A stretch of DNA of 13,780 nucleotides, taken from Drechmeria coniospora (taxonomy: Eukaryota > Ascomycota > Sordariomycetes > Hypocreales > Ophiocordycipitaceae). Each line of letters opens with the position of its first letter. Position 1 is the first letter of the stretch. The translations under genes and the position numbers were made by a program. Where the stretch lies: NCBI RefSeq assembly GCF_001625195.1, contig NW_024467518.1, positions 1 through 13,780 on the forward strand. Reading direction: 5' to 3'. A model generated the notes under the pieces. That model was not told the origin of the DNA, did no database searches, and was given only the letters and a program-made list of their open reading frames with translations. Shown here one piece after another: positions 1 through 9,400 of the stretch.

Positions 1-884
1 ACGGGTATTTAGAATAATATATAGTCTTACCTACTTTGGTAGGTATAGGAAAGCATTAGTATTAAGTTAGTAGCTACCTTAGCTAAAATATACTATAATA
101 TCTATAAGTTATATAAGTCTTATATAGATAGTTCCCCTTATTATATTATCCTACCCCCTTTACCCCTATATTACCTATAATAATAGTAGGTTATACCTAT
201 CTTATATAGGTAATATAACTTTATTATACTGCCCTATTGCCTTTACCCTTATATTGCCTATATTACTTAGTGCCTTTATTTTATACCCTTACTCCATTTA
301 GTTATATTCCGCTCTTACTTAAGTACTATAATAAATAGTTTTAAGACCCTCCCTAAGGAGAATACTAAGGAAAATAAAAATAAAAATAAGGGTAAGAAGG
401 GTTTAGAGGAGACTAATAAGTCTAAGTAATATAGTTATTATATATTTATAGTAGTATTAGGTTAGGTCCCTATTAGAATTACTTTAAGGCTAGTTTTTTC
501 CTTTAATATATTTAAAATTCTATATTTTATCTTATAGCTTATTTATACTTTACTATTTATATAGGGACCCCCTATTACTATATAAATTCCTTTAGAGCTT
601 CTATTTATATAAGGGCCTCTATTAGTTCTTAGGTTAGCTATTTATAATCTAGTTATTTTATATAGGTATTATATTATCCTCCTTAGCCTTAGGCCCCCTT
701 ATTACTAGAATATATTTATTTAGTATTCCTTTTATAAAGTACTATTCTTATCCTAAACTAATAGTAGGCTTAGTTTTAAATCCTATACTACCTAACTAGG
801 TAAGGGGTTATTTACTACCTTCTTAATAAGGTCTATATAGAAGGTAGGGTATAAGCCCTAAGGAATATTTAGTATTACTATAAG
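1..884 (-). other. AT-rich tail of the gypsy remnant, no resolved gene
   Basis: This part holds no open frame. On the minus strand at about 740-620 a frame reads YFIKGILNKYILVIRG and then KEDNIIPI. It vaguely recalls a chromodomain (YxVExILdxR ... EDxTWxP), which many fungal gypsy elements carry after integrase, but the call is weak. A purine-rich, lysine-coding tract lies on the plus strand at 351-430. A 3' LTR would be expected towards position 1, but I could not define its ends. Confidence 0.35.
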
Positions 885-1560
885 TAATATTAGTACTATT
901 AGTATTATAAACTTAAAAGCTACTTAGTTTAGCTTCCTATATAGCCTATTTAGTTTTAATATACCTAAGGCTAAGCTAAACCTTATTACCTACCTAGAAC
1001 TTTTCTATTAGGTAACCTAAAGCTATTACTAACTTATATAAGTATTATTATATAAAAGCAATAGCTATTTATATAATTTCTATTCCTTCCCTTAGGTATT
1101 ATAAGAATATAATAGCCCTCCCTTCTAGTATTATTATACTTACTTTATTATCTTTACTTTAGGTATTATATTAATTTTATAGCCTAATAATAGCTTATTT
1201 AGGCTAACTCCTATAACTAAAGACTTCCTATTATTTAGGGTAAGCTAATAGGTAGGTAGGTAGGCTAGTTAGTTAAATTACTTAAATAAGATTAGGATCT
1301 ATAGGTAGCTTAAATTTCTTAATTTACCCTCTTTATACCCCTATCTATTTAGAGGTAGTATAAAGTTAATAGGAGTTATTCTATACCTATAAGGGAGTAT
1401 AGGGATATTTAGAACTTACTAAGCTAATTTAATCCCTAATCTATTATAATTTAAGTAGGGAAACCCCTAAATTGCTACTAATAGGTCTTATACTATTCTA
1501 TACAAGCCTTTATACTTATTATAATTATTACCTTTAGTTAGATAAACTTAAAAAGGTAGT
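885..1560 (-). pseudogene. Ty3/gypsy integrase core and C-terminal module, RIP-inactivated
   Basis: Downstream of the RT-RNase H remnant on the minus strand. The tract near 1442-1420 reads NRLGIKLA, as in the integrase core just before the catalytic region. TLNNRKSLVIGVSLNKLLLGYKI-like sequence lies at about 1237-1165 and matches the conserved end of the core (ALNNS..S.TG.SPNE..YG). Near 1018-960 the tract IEKFQVGNKV (Q from TAG) followed by LSLR resembles the GPY/F-type C-terminal module (FxVGDKVxLxL). Stops interrupt all of it, and the spacing between the first two blocks differs from usual, so indels are likely. The zinc-binding HHCC part expected at 1600-2300 could not be read with confidence. 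The assignment rests on my reading of motif spacing, not on an alignment. Confidence 0.65.
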
Positions 1561-2394
1561 CTATAATAATTATTAAAAATTAGGGGTCTTTATTATTTTA
1601 TATTAATAAATTAGTTATAAAGTTAATTAATATCTACTTTTAATATTAGTTTAGTAAGGGGATTAGTTATAAGAGTTCCTATTTCTATAAATAGCTCTTA
1701 TAGCTTTAGTAGTAGTAATAATTATAAATATACTATACTATATTTTATAATATACTATTTTAATAAAAGTCCTATTAAAGTACCTAAAATATTTTATTTT
1801 AACTAAAGTAACCTAATATAGGCAATTTATATACCTATTGTATTATTTATATTATAAGTAGTTTTTAGGCTAGTAACTATAAGTATTCCCTATAGTATAT
1901 TATACTATAGGTACTAATAATATAGTTAGCTATTTATTTTCTTAATTATATTTTTACTAGGAATTTCTATATACCTATTATAACTACTTATTGTTAGACT
2001 TTATATATTATATTATTTTATAATACCTAATCCTATAATTCCTATAGGTAGGGTTTTAGAAAGAGTAGTTAGTTAGTTAGTATATCTTATAGAAATAGTA
2101 TCTCCCTTTCGATTTATTCCTATACTACTAAGGGTAGTAGGAATATATTAGTAGCTTTTTATCCCCCTTCTATCTCTAGATATACTTAGTTTATTCTTAT
2201 ATCTATAGCCGTTATATCTTAAGCGCTTAGTACTTTATAGCTAACCTAGGTCTAATCTATCCTTATATTTATAATTACTATATTCTAGGCGTTAGGGCCT
2301 TTTTGTATAGGTTAGCCTTTAGGCGCTTCCTATAGTATAGGGATTAATACTAGCTAAAGTATTTATTTTAGGTATAGTATATCCTCCTTATTTT

Positions 2395-3560
2395 ATTCCT
2401 AATATAAAAGTATATTTAGCTATTATACTTATAAGCCGGTCTATACTATAGTAAGTAATTAAAGTTTATAAGGACTTCTACCTATTATACTTATTATATT
2501 CTAATATCTTCTATAGTTTAATAAAGTATTTAAGGTTCTTATAGTTTATTAATATAATAAATAGTTCTATAACGCCTTATAGGTTTACTAACTATACCTT
2601 AAGGTAGTTAAAACCTACTAAAAGTTCCTTATTATAGATTATATAATTTCTTTTTATTAGTATAAGTTTAGTTAAGTAGTAGGCTATTAGCTATAGGACC
2701 CCTTACTATTAATTTATAAAAGGCATCCGCCTAGTACCTTACCTAAATAGTTAGTCTTAACTAAAGTCTTCTTATTTAGGTCCTATTATACTAGGATTAG
2801 GTATAATAAAAAGGTATACTTAAGGGATTAAAAGGCTATATTTTCTTTAGGTCCTTAGTAAAATAGTATACCTTTCCCTATAAGGGCTATAAGTAGTTCT
2901 ATAAGGCTTATAAAATTAAAAATAAATTTATAATAAAAGTTTATAAAACTTAGGAAGCTTTAGATCCCTTTTACCTTAGTAGGTAGTTAATACTCTTAAA
3001 TTATAGTAATTTTTACTAGATTAGGCCTAACCTTAATACCTACTTAAATAATAAACCCTAGGTATTTAACTTTTATTATTATAAATATATACTTATTAAG
3101 ATTAAGGTATAGGCCGGCTACCTAATGCTGCTTAAGGATTTCCCTAACCTTAGTAAGGTAATTAGCCTTTAATCTAAAGGTATAGATTAAGATATTATTT
3201 AAGTAGGCTATAACTTATTCCCTTAATTTATTTTATAATACCCTATTAATATATCTTTAGAATAAAGCTAGTACTTTAGCTAGACTAAAGGGGTAGACTA
3301 ACTATTTAAATAGGCTAAATTATATACAGAATACTATAAGTAGTTTATCTCCTAGCGCTCTATATAACTTATAAAAAGCTACCTATACGTTTAGTTTAGT
3401 AAACTAATATACTCCTAAGAATAAGTAAAGTATTTCTTTAACTAATAGGAGTAAGTAGTAATCCTATTATATAATTTTATTTAGGGCCTAATAGTTTATA
3501 TATAGCCTTTATTTTTTTATTTTCTTTTTTAATAAGTAGTATTAGTACTATTACTACTAA
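2395..3560 (-). pseudogene. Ty3/gypsy reverse transcriptase-RNase H, RIP-inactivated
   Basis: On the minus strand one main frame shows the gypsy RT blocks in order: INY*ALNK (VDYRALNK in relatives) near 3510, FTKLN*VAF near 3400 (FTKLDxxxAF), LVYPFSLAKVLALF near 3300, and then the catalytic box at 3205-3182. That box reads YLNNILIY instead of YLDDILIY, so both metal-binding aspartates (codons 3199-3194) have become asparagine. LGFII and SFLSFINFYYKFI follow, which is the RT thumb/connection (LGF..I, SFLGFANFYRRFI). RNase H-like sequence lies near 2770-2700 (KTNYLGKVLGGCLL, where active copies have an ETDAS-type site), ending with YRPAYK near 2430. There are many in-frame stops. A small indel near 3535 is likely, where the first block leaves the frame. 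It cannot be active. Confidence 0.85.
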
Positions 3561-3572
3561 TAAGCTTACTTA

Positions 3573-3717
3573 TAAACACCACGCGCCCACCCAATCGATT
3601 GAAACCACAATAAAATAGCCAAATTGCAGTTCTTTTAATTCCCCTCAATTAGGACATTACGATCCTCAAGTTACAGCCGCACGCAGCCGATTGCGCGCGT
3701 GCAGTCGGGGGTTAAAG
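3573..3717 (+). promoter_or_regulatory. LINE copy 1 5' UTR (possible internal promoter)
   Basis: About 145 bp between the element's 5' end and the conserved ORF1 ATG. It aligns along its length with 10208-10353 of copy 2. The differences are mainly CpA-to-TpA on one strand or the other, for example TGCA versus TATA near 3625. LINEs normally carry an internal promoter here. No core promoter element can be pointed out, so that role is inferred from the family. Confidence 0.45.
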
Positions 3718-3770
3718 ATGCCTTTAACTGGGAGGAAGAGGGCCGCCAGAAACGCAACCCCGCGCGTACC

Positions 3771-3910
3771 GACCCCACCCAACGAGACCCACCCGATCCT
3801 ACCCAATAAGACCCATCCGACCCCGCCCGACGGGACCTGCCCAATTGCACCCAACGAGACCCACCCAATTGCACCCAACGAGACCCACCCAACCTACCCA
3901 ACCCACCCGA
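3771..3910 (+). repeat. 24-bp minisatellite in ORF1 5' part, copy 1
   Basis: Degenerate ACCCAACGAG/ACCCA-type repeats sharpen into a 24-bp unit starting at 3840 and 3864, which codes PNETHPIA. The unit is eight codons long and keeps the ORF1 frame open. Copy 2 has about four such units (AATTGC/AATTAC landmarks at 10541, 10565, 10589, 10613) against two here, so the array length varies without a frame change. Confidence 0.75.
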
Positions 3911-3957
3911 CTATAGGCCCGGCTACAGGCCCGGTCCTAGCCCAGCCTACCCTATAC

Positions 3958-4066
3958 CAGAAAAATCAGGAAAAATATTAAGAAAATCAAGCTCAGCCTA
4001 CCCTATATAGGGAAATTCAGGAAAAAAATCAGGAAATTCAGGAAAATTAGGAAAATCAGGAAAACA
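3958..4066 (+). repeat. Short AAATCAGG/AAATTCAGG repeats in ORF1
   Basis: A run of about ten degenerate 9-11 bp units (GGAAAATCA, GGAAATTCA) codes a Gln/Glu/Asn-rich tract (NQEIQEN) in the ORF1 frame. CAG in several units has become TAG, which explains some of the stops here and in copy 2 (about 10705-10800). Confidence 0.6.
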
Positions 4067-4550
4067 CTAAAAATACCAATATAACTGTAGAAAACACAAA
4101 GAAAATATAACAAACGAAGACGAAATCGAACTTATATCCCTAGGTTAACCTACAGATACCGATATGGAAGACCTAGAGGATACGGAAGCCCCTATCCAAC
4201 CAGAAACCCCCGAAACCCCCCTTATACTACAATAACGAAAACGAACCTACGCAGACCTAGAGTCTCCTGAAAGGCTACCTAAATTAGCTAAAAAGGGGAT
4301 ATCTAGGTCTATAACTACCGACCAAAATGAGGGCCAAGACCTAGCCCTACAGATCCAACAGGCTACTATACTTATACAAAGTGCAGTATCGAAGATGCCA
4401 TATAGCCTCTTCGAACCCCTTATAAATGCACTACAAAATGCGTTCCCAAGGGGCCCGAAGAGCTATAGCGAGGCAGCCCAAACACCTATACCTACAGGTC
4501 TCCAGGACAGCGCCTAGGCGGTTGTCCCACCAAGGGGCCGAGGACCCAAA

Positions 4551-4685
4551 GGCCCTAACGGGCCTAGCGGGCCTAGCGGGCCTAACGGGCCTAGCGGGCC
4601 TAGCGGGCCTAACGGGCCTAGCGGGCCTAACGGGCCTAGTGGGCCTAGCGGGCCTAGCGGGCCTAACGGGCCTAACAGGCCTAGC
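4551..4685 (+). repeat. 9-bp GPS/GPN minisatellite, ORF1 site, copy 1 (15 units)
   Basis: Fifteen tandem 9-bp units, GGGCCTAGC or GGGCCTAAC with few variants, code Gly-Pro-Ser and Gly-Pro-Asn in the ORF1 frame. The homologous array in copy 2 has 20 units. The other two frames read GLA/GLT or hit TAG, and the reverse strand reads GPL, so the long alternative open frames over this array are by-products of the repeat. Confidence 0.93.
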
Positions 4686-5463
4686 AGAACCAACGGGCCC
4701 AAACGCCCTACAAAGGAAGGCTTACAAGTTATCCTAAAACTCCGAAAGGAGCCTAAGGGACCTATAGAAAACAGACCCCAAGTACCCGCACTAACGCTAC
4801 GGAATGCACTAAATAAGACCCTAGGGGCTATAGCTATAGCTAGCATCGAGCTATCGGCTAGGGGCAACCTAGTTATTATAACAATAGAGGCCTATACAGC
4901 AGCCCAACTACTAGAAAAACAACAGGCCTAGATAGGGCTATTTAATACTTATCCGGTTAAAACAATAGAGACCCCTATTAGCGGATAAAGCTAGTAGCAC
5001 ACGGGGTACCTATTCTTACGGAGACCGATATCCTTAAAATTACTAAGTCGGAAATCGAGACCTTTAACCCAGTTACGGTTAGGGGCCAGCCCCGCTGGCT
5101 TAAAAAGCCTAGCCTAGGTAAGGCCGCTGGGTCTATTGTTTTTGCCGTCCCTACAGAACAAGAGGCTAGCTATAGCCTTAAAAATGGGCTATTTATAGCT
5201 GGAATTCGGGCCAAGGTTGTAGCCTATAAGGCCTATACGCCAAAGACCTAATGCTTTAGGTGTCAGGGCTACGGGTACGACCCAAGCCTTTGCAATAAGA
5301 AAATCCACTGCGCACTATGCGCCAAAGGGCACTATACAAAGACCCACCGGTGCACTAGCTGCAACGCTACAGAGCCCTGCAACCACCTCGAACTAGTATG
5401 TGCTAACTGTAACGGTAAGCACAAGGCTAATAGTACCGAGTGCGAAATCTATCAGGCTATTAG

Positions 5464-6465
5464 ACTATAAGTCGAAATAGCCTAGAAAAGTGCTATCTTA
5501 GGCTTATCCAGCATAACGCACGGAGGCATAATTTAGCACACCAATCGGTACTCCAACAGGCCTACGAGCAACGTACCGATATTATCCTTCTACAAGAGCC
5601 CTACTGCCCTAAAATTCAAGGAGCATTTATAGGGCTCCAATACCCGTCTTACTATATTATTACACCACAACAGTCAACTAGCCCTTTAAGTATTACAGTT
5701 AGACCTAGGGTCTTAACGTATATTAGGAAGGCTAGTAGGCTAGCTTATAATCCCCGATACGACCTATTTTCCGATCCGGATATCCAAGCTATAGAGATAT
5801 TAGGTACTGAACCATTTATCCTAATTAACCTTTACAACGAAAAGGAACAGGCCTACGAGGACCCTAGCGGGCCTAACGGGCCTAGCGGGCCTAACGGGCC
5901 TATTGGGCCTAGCGGGCCTAACGGGCCTAGCGGGCCTAACGGGCCTAACGGGCCTAACGGGCCTAGGCCTAGCGCTAGGCCTAGCGGGCAACCAAGCCAG
6001 AACCCCTATACAGTCGAGAGGCTCCTTCTACCCTATAGATGCAATAAGCCTACACTTATTATAGGGGATTTCAACTTACATCACCCATTATAGAATCCAG
6101 CGGTAGACCCTATTAGGGCTACTAAGGCACAAAGGCTAGTAAACTGGCTAACAAGCCAGAAGGCTAGCCTAATCCAGGACCCAGAAGAGGTTAAAGGGGG
6201 CACCTATTTTAGGCCCGGCTTAAAGTCTAGGTCTATTATTGACCTAGCCTTTAGTACCCCTTTTAACCTACTAAACTGGTCTAACTGGAGGTACTTAGAG
6301 GCATCCGGGTCCGATCACCAGGTAATCGCCTTTAAAGCTAGGGCGCCTGTCCTACCTACAGCAAGCCTACTATTCCAGTCTAGGCCCCCCTTATTCAATT
6401 ACAAGAAGGCCAACTGGAATAAGTATAACTGTTTATTACAGGAAAAGCAGGCATCCCTAAATTAG
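5464..6465 (+). pseudogene. LINE ORF2 N-terminal part: APE-type endonuclease domain, copy 1
   Basis: In the same frame as the RT ORF that follows. It opens after TAG 5461-5463, so it overlaps the end of ORF1 in another frame. There is no ATG near the beginning, so the true start is unknown. APE-type endonuclease motifs are visible: QHNARRHN near 5509, LLQEPY with the metal-binding Glu at 5596, LINLYN at 5821-5838, GDFNLHHP from 6064, IIDLAF near 6235, and SGSDHQV with catalytic Asp 6313 and His 6316. This domain nicks target DNA to prime reverse transcription. The Gly-Pro repeat array (5863-5988) is inserted in the loop before GDFN. Two TAG codons break the frame: 6091 (TGG in copy 2) and 6463 (CAG in copy 2), both RIP-type changes. 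Apart from these the domain looks complete. Confidence 0.82.
5863..5988 (+). repeat. 9-bp GPS/GPN minisatellite, endonuclease loop, copy 1
   Basis: About eleven GPS/GPN/GPI units followed by a diverged end coding RPSARPSG, in frame with ORF2. It lies between the LINLYN strand and the GDFN motif of the endonuclease, a position that is normally a short loop. The copy 2 counterpart (12643-12897) is 129 bp longer. Confidence 0.9.
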
Positions 6466-9400
6466 CAACTAGATACCCTAATTTCAGTAAGGGATCTAGA
6501 TAGAATAGCTATACTAATTACAGAGGCTATACAGGCAGTAGCTATAGAGGCAATCCCTAGGCTACGGCCTAGTGAACGGTCTAAGCCTTGGTGGACCCCC
6601 GAGCTACTAGACTTACGGAAGACCCTTAGCCGTACACAAAGACTATTTCGGAAAAACCGGAAATGCAAAGAAGACTGGAAAACGGCCCGTAATGCCTATT
6701 TTTATGCTATTCGGAAAGCTAAAGTAGACTACTGGGAGACCTTTCTAGCTAATGCAGTTAACAGGGAGGTTTTCCAAGCCTATAACTATACGAAAGCTAG
6801 CCAGAATACTAACCTTCCGGGTATATTGTATACTAAGGAAGGAAGAGATATAATAGCAAATACCTTCCAGGAAAAATGCAATGCCTTTATTACAACCCTA
6901 TTTCCGACAGGGCCTACAGAACTAACGGAGCCAACAGAACCTATAGGGCCTAGTAGGCTGCTTAGCAGGCCTAGCGGGCCTAGCGGGCCTGGTGGACCTA
7001 ACGGACCTAATGGGCCTGGTGGGCCTAGCGGGCCTGGCGGGCCTAGCGGGCCTAACGGACCTAACGGACCTAACGGGCCTAGCGGGCCTAGCGGGCCTAG
7101 CGGGCCTAGCGGACCTAACGGGCCTAGCGGGCCTAGCGGGCCTAGCGGGCCTAACGGACCTAACGGGCCTAGCGGGCCTAGCGGGCCTAGCGGACCTAAC
7201 GGGCCTAGCGGGCCTAGCGGACCTAACGGGCCTAGCGGGCCTAACGGACCTACCGGGCCTAGCGGGCCTAACGGGCCTAGCGGACCTAACGGGCCTAGCG
7301 GGCCTAGCGGGCCCAACGGGCCTAACGGGCCTACCGGGCCGAACGGGCCTACCGGGCCTTGTAGGAGGCCCACTATAAAACAGGTTAGTAGGGAAAGGTG
7401 GGAGTGGCCTAGCCTAGCTTGGAAAGAGGTTAAAGAGGCTATTAATTCGTCTTCGAATAAAAAAGCCCCAGGGCCCGATACTATCGGTTTCCTCCTTATC
7501 CAACAGACTTATAAGGTTATTCCTAAATTCCTCTTTAAGGCATATAACGCTTTATTTACAGAAGGCTACCACCCTAAGCTATGGCGACAAAGTATAGGCA
7601 TTATCCTTCCTAAGCAAGGCAACCGAGACTATAGGAAGCCTAAGTCTTACAGGGTAATAGCCTTACTAAATTGCCTAGGCAAAGTCCTCGAAAAACTATT
7701 CGCTACGCGATTAAGCTACCTAGCCAATACTACAGACCTATTAGGCCCTACACAACTAGGCGGGCGGAAACAAAGGTCTGCAATAGATACAGCCCTACTA
7801 CTAACCCACTATATCGAATTACAGCGCCTATCGAGGAAAAAAGCTAGTAGTACTATTACTACTACATTATTCCTTGACATTAAAGGCGCCTTCGATTACG
7901 TATCAAAGGTTAAGCTTATAGGGGTTTTACAGAGGCTAGACCTCCCAAAGGCCCTAATTAGCTGGGTTATATCGTTCCTATCAGGCCGATCGATCCAACT
8001 AGCCTTCGACGGCCAAATCCACCAACTAGTCGAAATAGCTATAGGAATACCGCAAGGATCGCCTATAAGCCCTATCTTATTCCTAATTTATATTAGGGAT
8101 ATTATAGCGGATAAGGCCTTCCAGTTATCCTATATTGATGACTTTAGCCTAACGGTATCGTCTAGATCTGCCTATAAGAACTGCCGGGCGCTAGAAGGTA
8201 TTGTAACTAGGCTTACAGCCCAAGCAACGGACCAAGGGGTCCAATTTGACCACGGGAAAACGGAACTAATCCACTTTACTACACAAAGAGCCCCTATAAC
8301 GGAAGGCGTAACAATAGCTAATATAGCAATTTCACCAAAGCCCGTTATTAGGTGGCTAGGTATTTGGTTCGACTCAAAGCTATCGTTTAAATCACACATC
8401 GAAAACCGGATAGCCCTAGCTAGGGCCGCCTTCCTAGGCCTATCTAGGCTAGCAAGTACCCAAAAGGGCCTACCCTATAGGGCACTACGGCAACTATATA
8501 TTGCGTATATTACTACTATAGCGGACTTCGGGGTCCCTGTTTGGTACAAAGGCCAGGGCAAAGGCCTAATACAGTACTATCAACGCCTACAAAACGAGGC
8601 CCTACCGAAGGTCCTAGGGGCTTTTAGGGGGTCCCCTACAAAAGCCCTAGAAATCGAGGCCGCGATCCCCCCGCCGGAGATACGGTTCCAGAAGGCCTGC
8701 CTAGGCTACGCCCTAAGGACCCTAATGTTTCAGTACAACCACCCGATCCGTAAGGCCTACAACATAGCCATACGGGACGAACTAGCCGAATCAGGGTCTG
8801 ATTTAGGTACTTTTACCTATATTAGGCCTATAACACAGCTATTCCGGCTACTATCGAAAATCAAGGAAATAATAGGCCCTAACTGGGGCCTAGAGAGACA
8901 AAGAGCGGCCTGGCAAGCCCCCTGGGCCCTAGGGCCTAGGGCCTCTATAAGTATTTCGCAAAGCCCTAAGGAGACAGCTAAACTAGAACACGAAACCCTT
9001 CTAAGGGACCTAGAATTTAATAACTGTATTATTTATTATACAGACGGGTCACAAGGGACTATTAGGGGTCAAACAACGAACTCGTGCGCCTACTACGAAA
9101 CGGACCCTACAGGCCGGGCCCTAGGGGCAAAGGCCTATAACATAGGCCCTAGGATCGAAGTAGTTAATGCCGAGCTAATTGGTATAACGAGGGCCCTAAA
9201 GGCCTTATCCTTATCCCAACGAAACCCCCTACCGCAAGAAGCCTATCTTTTTATAGACAGCCAAGCAGCTATTCAGAAGGTAACCGTAGGCTATAGCGAC
9301 CTAGCCTATAAGGCAAGGCAGCTAGTAAATAGCCTAGCGGACCGGAAGGTAGCTATAACCCTAACGTGGTGCCCTAGCCACGTTGGAATTATAGGGAACG

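Larger units (their letters stand above)
1..3572 (-). mobile_element. RIP-degraded Ty3/gypsy LTR retrotransposon remnant (pol part)
   Basis: The stretch is strongly AT-rich. CpA and TpG are nearly missing while TpA dominates, which is the RIP pattern known from ascomycetes. There is no long open frame. Read on the minus strand and ignoring stops, it shows the domain order of a Ty3/gypsy pol: reverse transcriptase entering near 3550, RNase H, then integrase with its C-terminal module near 1020-900. Many stops are TAA or TAG where relatives have Gln or Trp, as expected from C-to-T and G-to-A change. The gag and protease end would lie to the right of 3572, but the sequence switches abruptly there to the LINE, so this copy is truncated or interrupted. 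LTRs were not identified. Confidence 0.85.
3718..5470 (+). pseudogene. LINE ORF1 (gag-like zinc-knuckle protein), copy 1, inactivated
   Basis: Starts at ATG 3718 (MPLTGRKRAARNAT), which is conserved in copy 2 with A at -3. In copy 2, once the inserted 62 bp is discounted, this ATG is in frame with the ORF1 body, which supports the start. Order of parts: 24-bp repeats coding PNETHPIA, a Gln/Glu/Asn-rich tract, an acidic stretch, the Gly-Pro-Ser/Asn array (4551-4685), a globular part, and three cysteine clusters at 5252-5443 (CFRCQGYGYDPSLC, CALCAKGHYTKTHRC, CANCNGKHKANSTEC) typical of LINE ORF1 nucleic-acid binding. In the first knuckle His is Tyr; copy 2 keeps His. Breaks: TAA 3979, a 2-bp shift near 4094, TAA 4146, TAA 4233, TAG 4515, TAG 4929, a 1-base loss at 4982/4983, TAA 5249 and the end TAA 5468. 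The frame could originally have run to TAG 5534. Confidence 0.8.

Noticed and set aside
351..430. Lysine-rich plus-strand tract as a small gene
   Set aside because: Purine-rich low-complexity sequence in a RIP-degraded region, with no supporting start, motif or conservation.
1600..2300. Integrase zinc-binding (HHCC) domain and catalytic first Asp of the gypsy element
   Set aside because: Expected here by position, but the frames are too degraded for me to read the residues with confidence.
3666..3901. Minus-strand open frames rich in Gly/Trp/Ser over the ORF1 start
   Set aside because: They are the complement of the 24-bp repeat; copy 2 does not keep them as genes and no motif is present.
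3841..7360. Repeated units resembling a CRISPR array
   Set aside because: Units are contiguous 9-bp or 24-bp tandem repeats without unique spacers, within coding frames of a eukaryotic retrotransposon.
6786..7373. Long minus-strand open frame coding (GPL)n, with similar ones at 4514-4867 and 11248-11481
   Set aside because: It arises because the complement of the 9-bp unit also lacks stops. The non-repeat ends show no motif, and the plus strand carries the recognised RT protein in a continuous frame.
6992..7378. Plus-strand (GLA/GLT)n frames at 6992-7378, 4426-4737 and 11160-11516
   Set aside because: Off-phase readings of the same 9-bp array; they end or lose sense where the repeat ends, whereas the GPX phase joins known domains.
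8172..8399. 75-codon minus-strand open frame inside the RT
   Set aside because: Overlaps conserved RT sequence on the plus strand and has no recognisable feature of its own.
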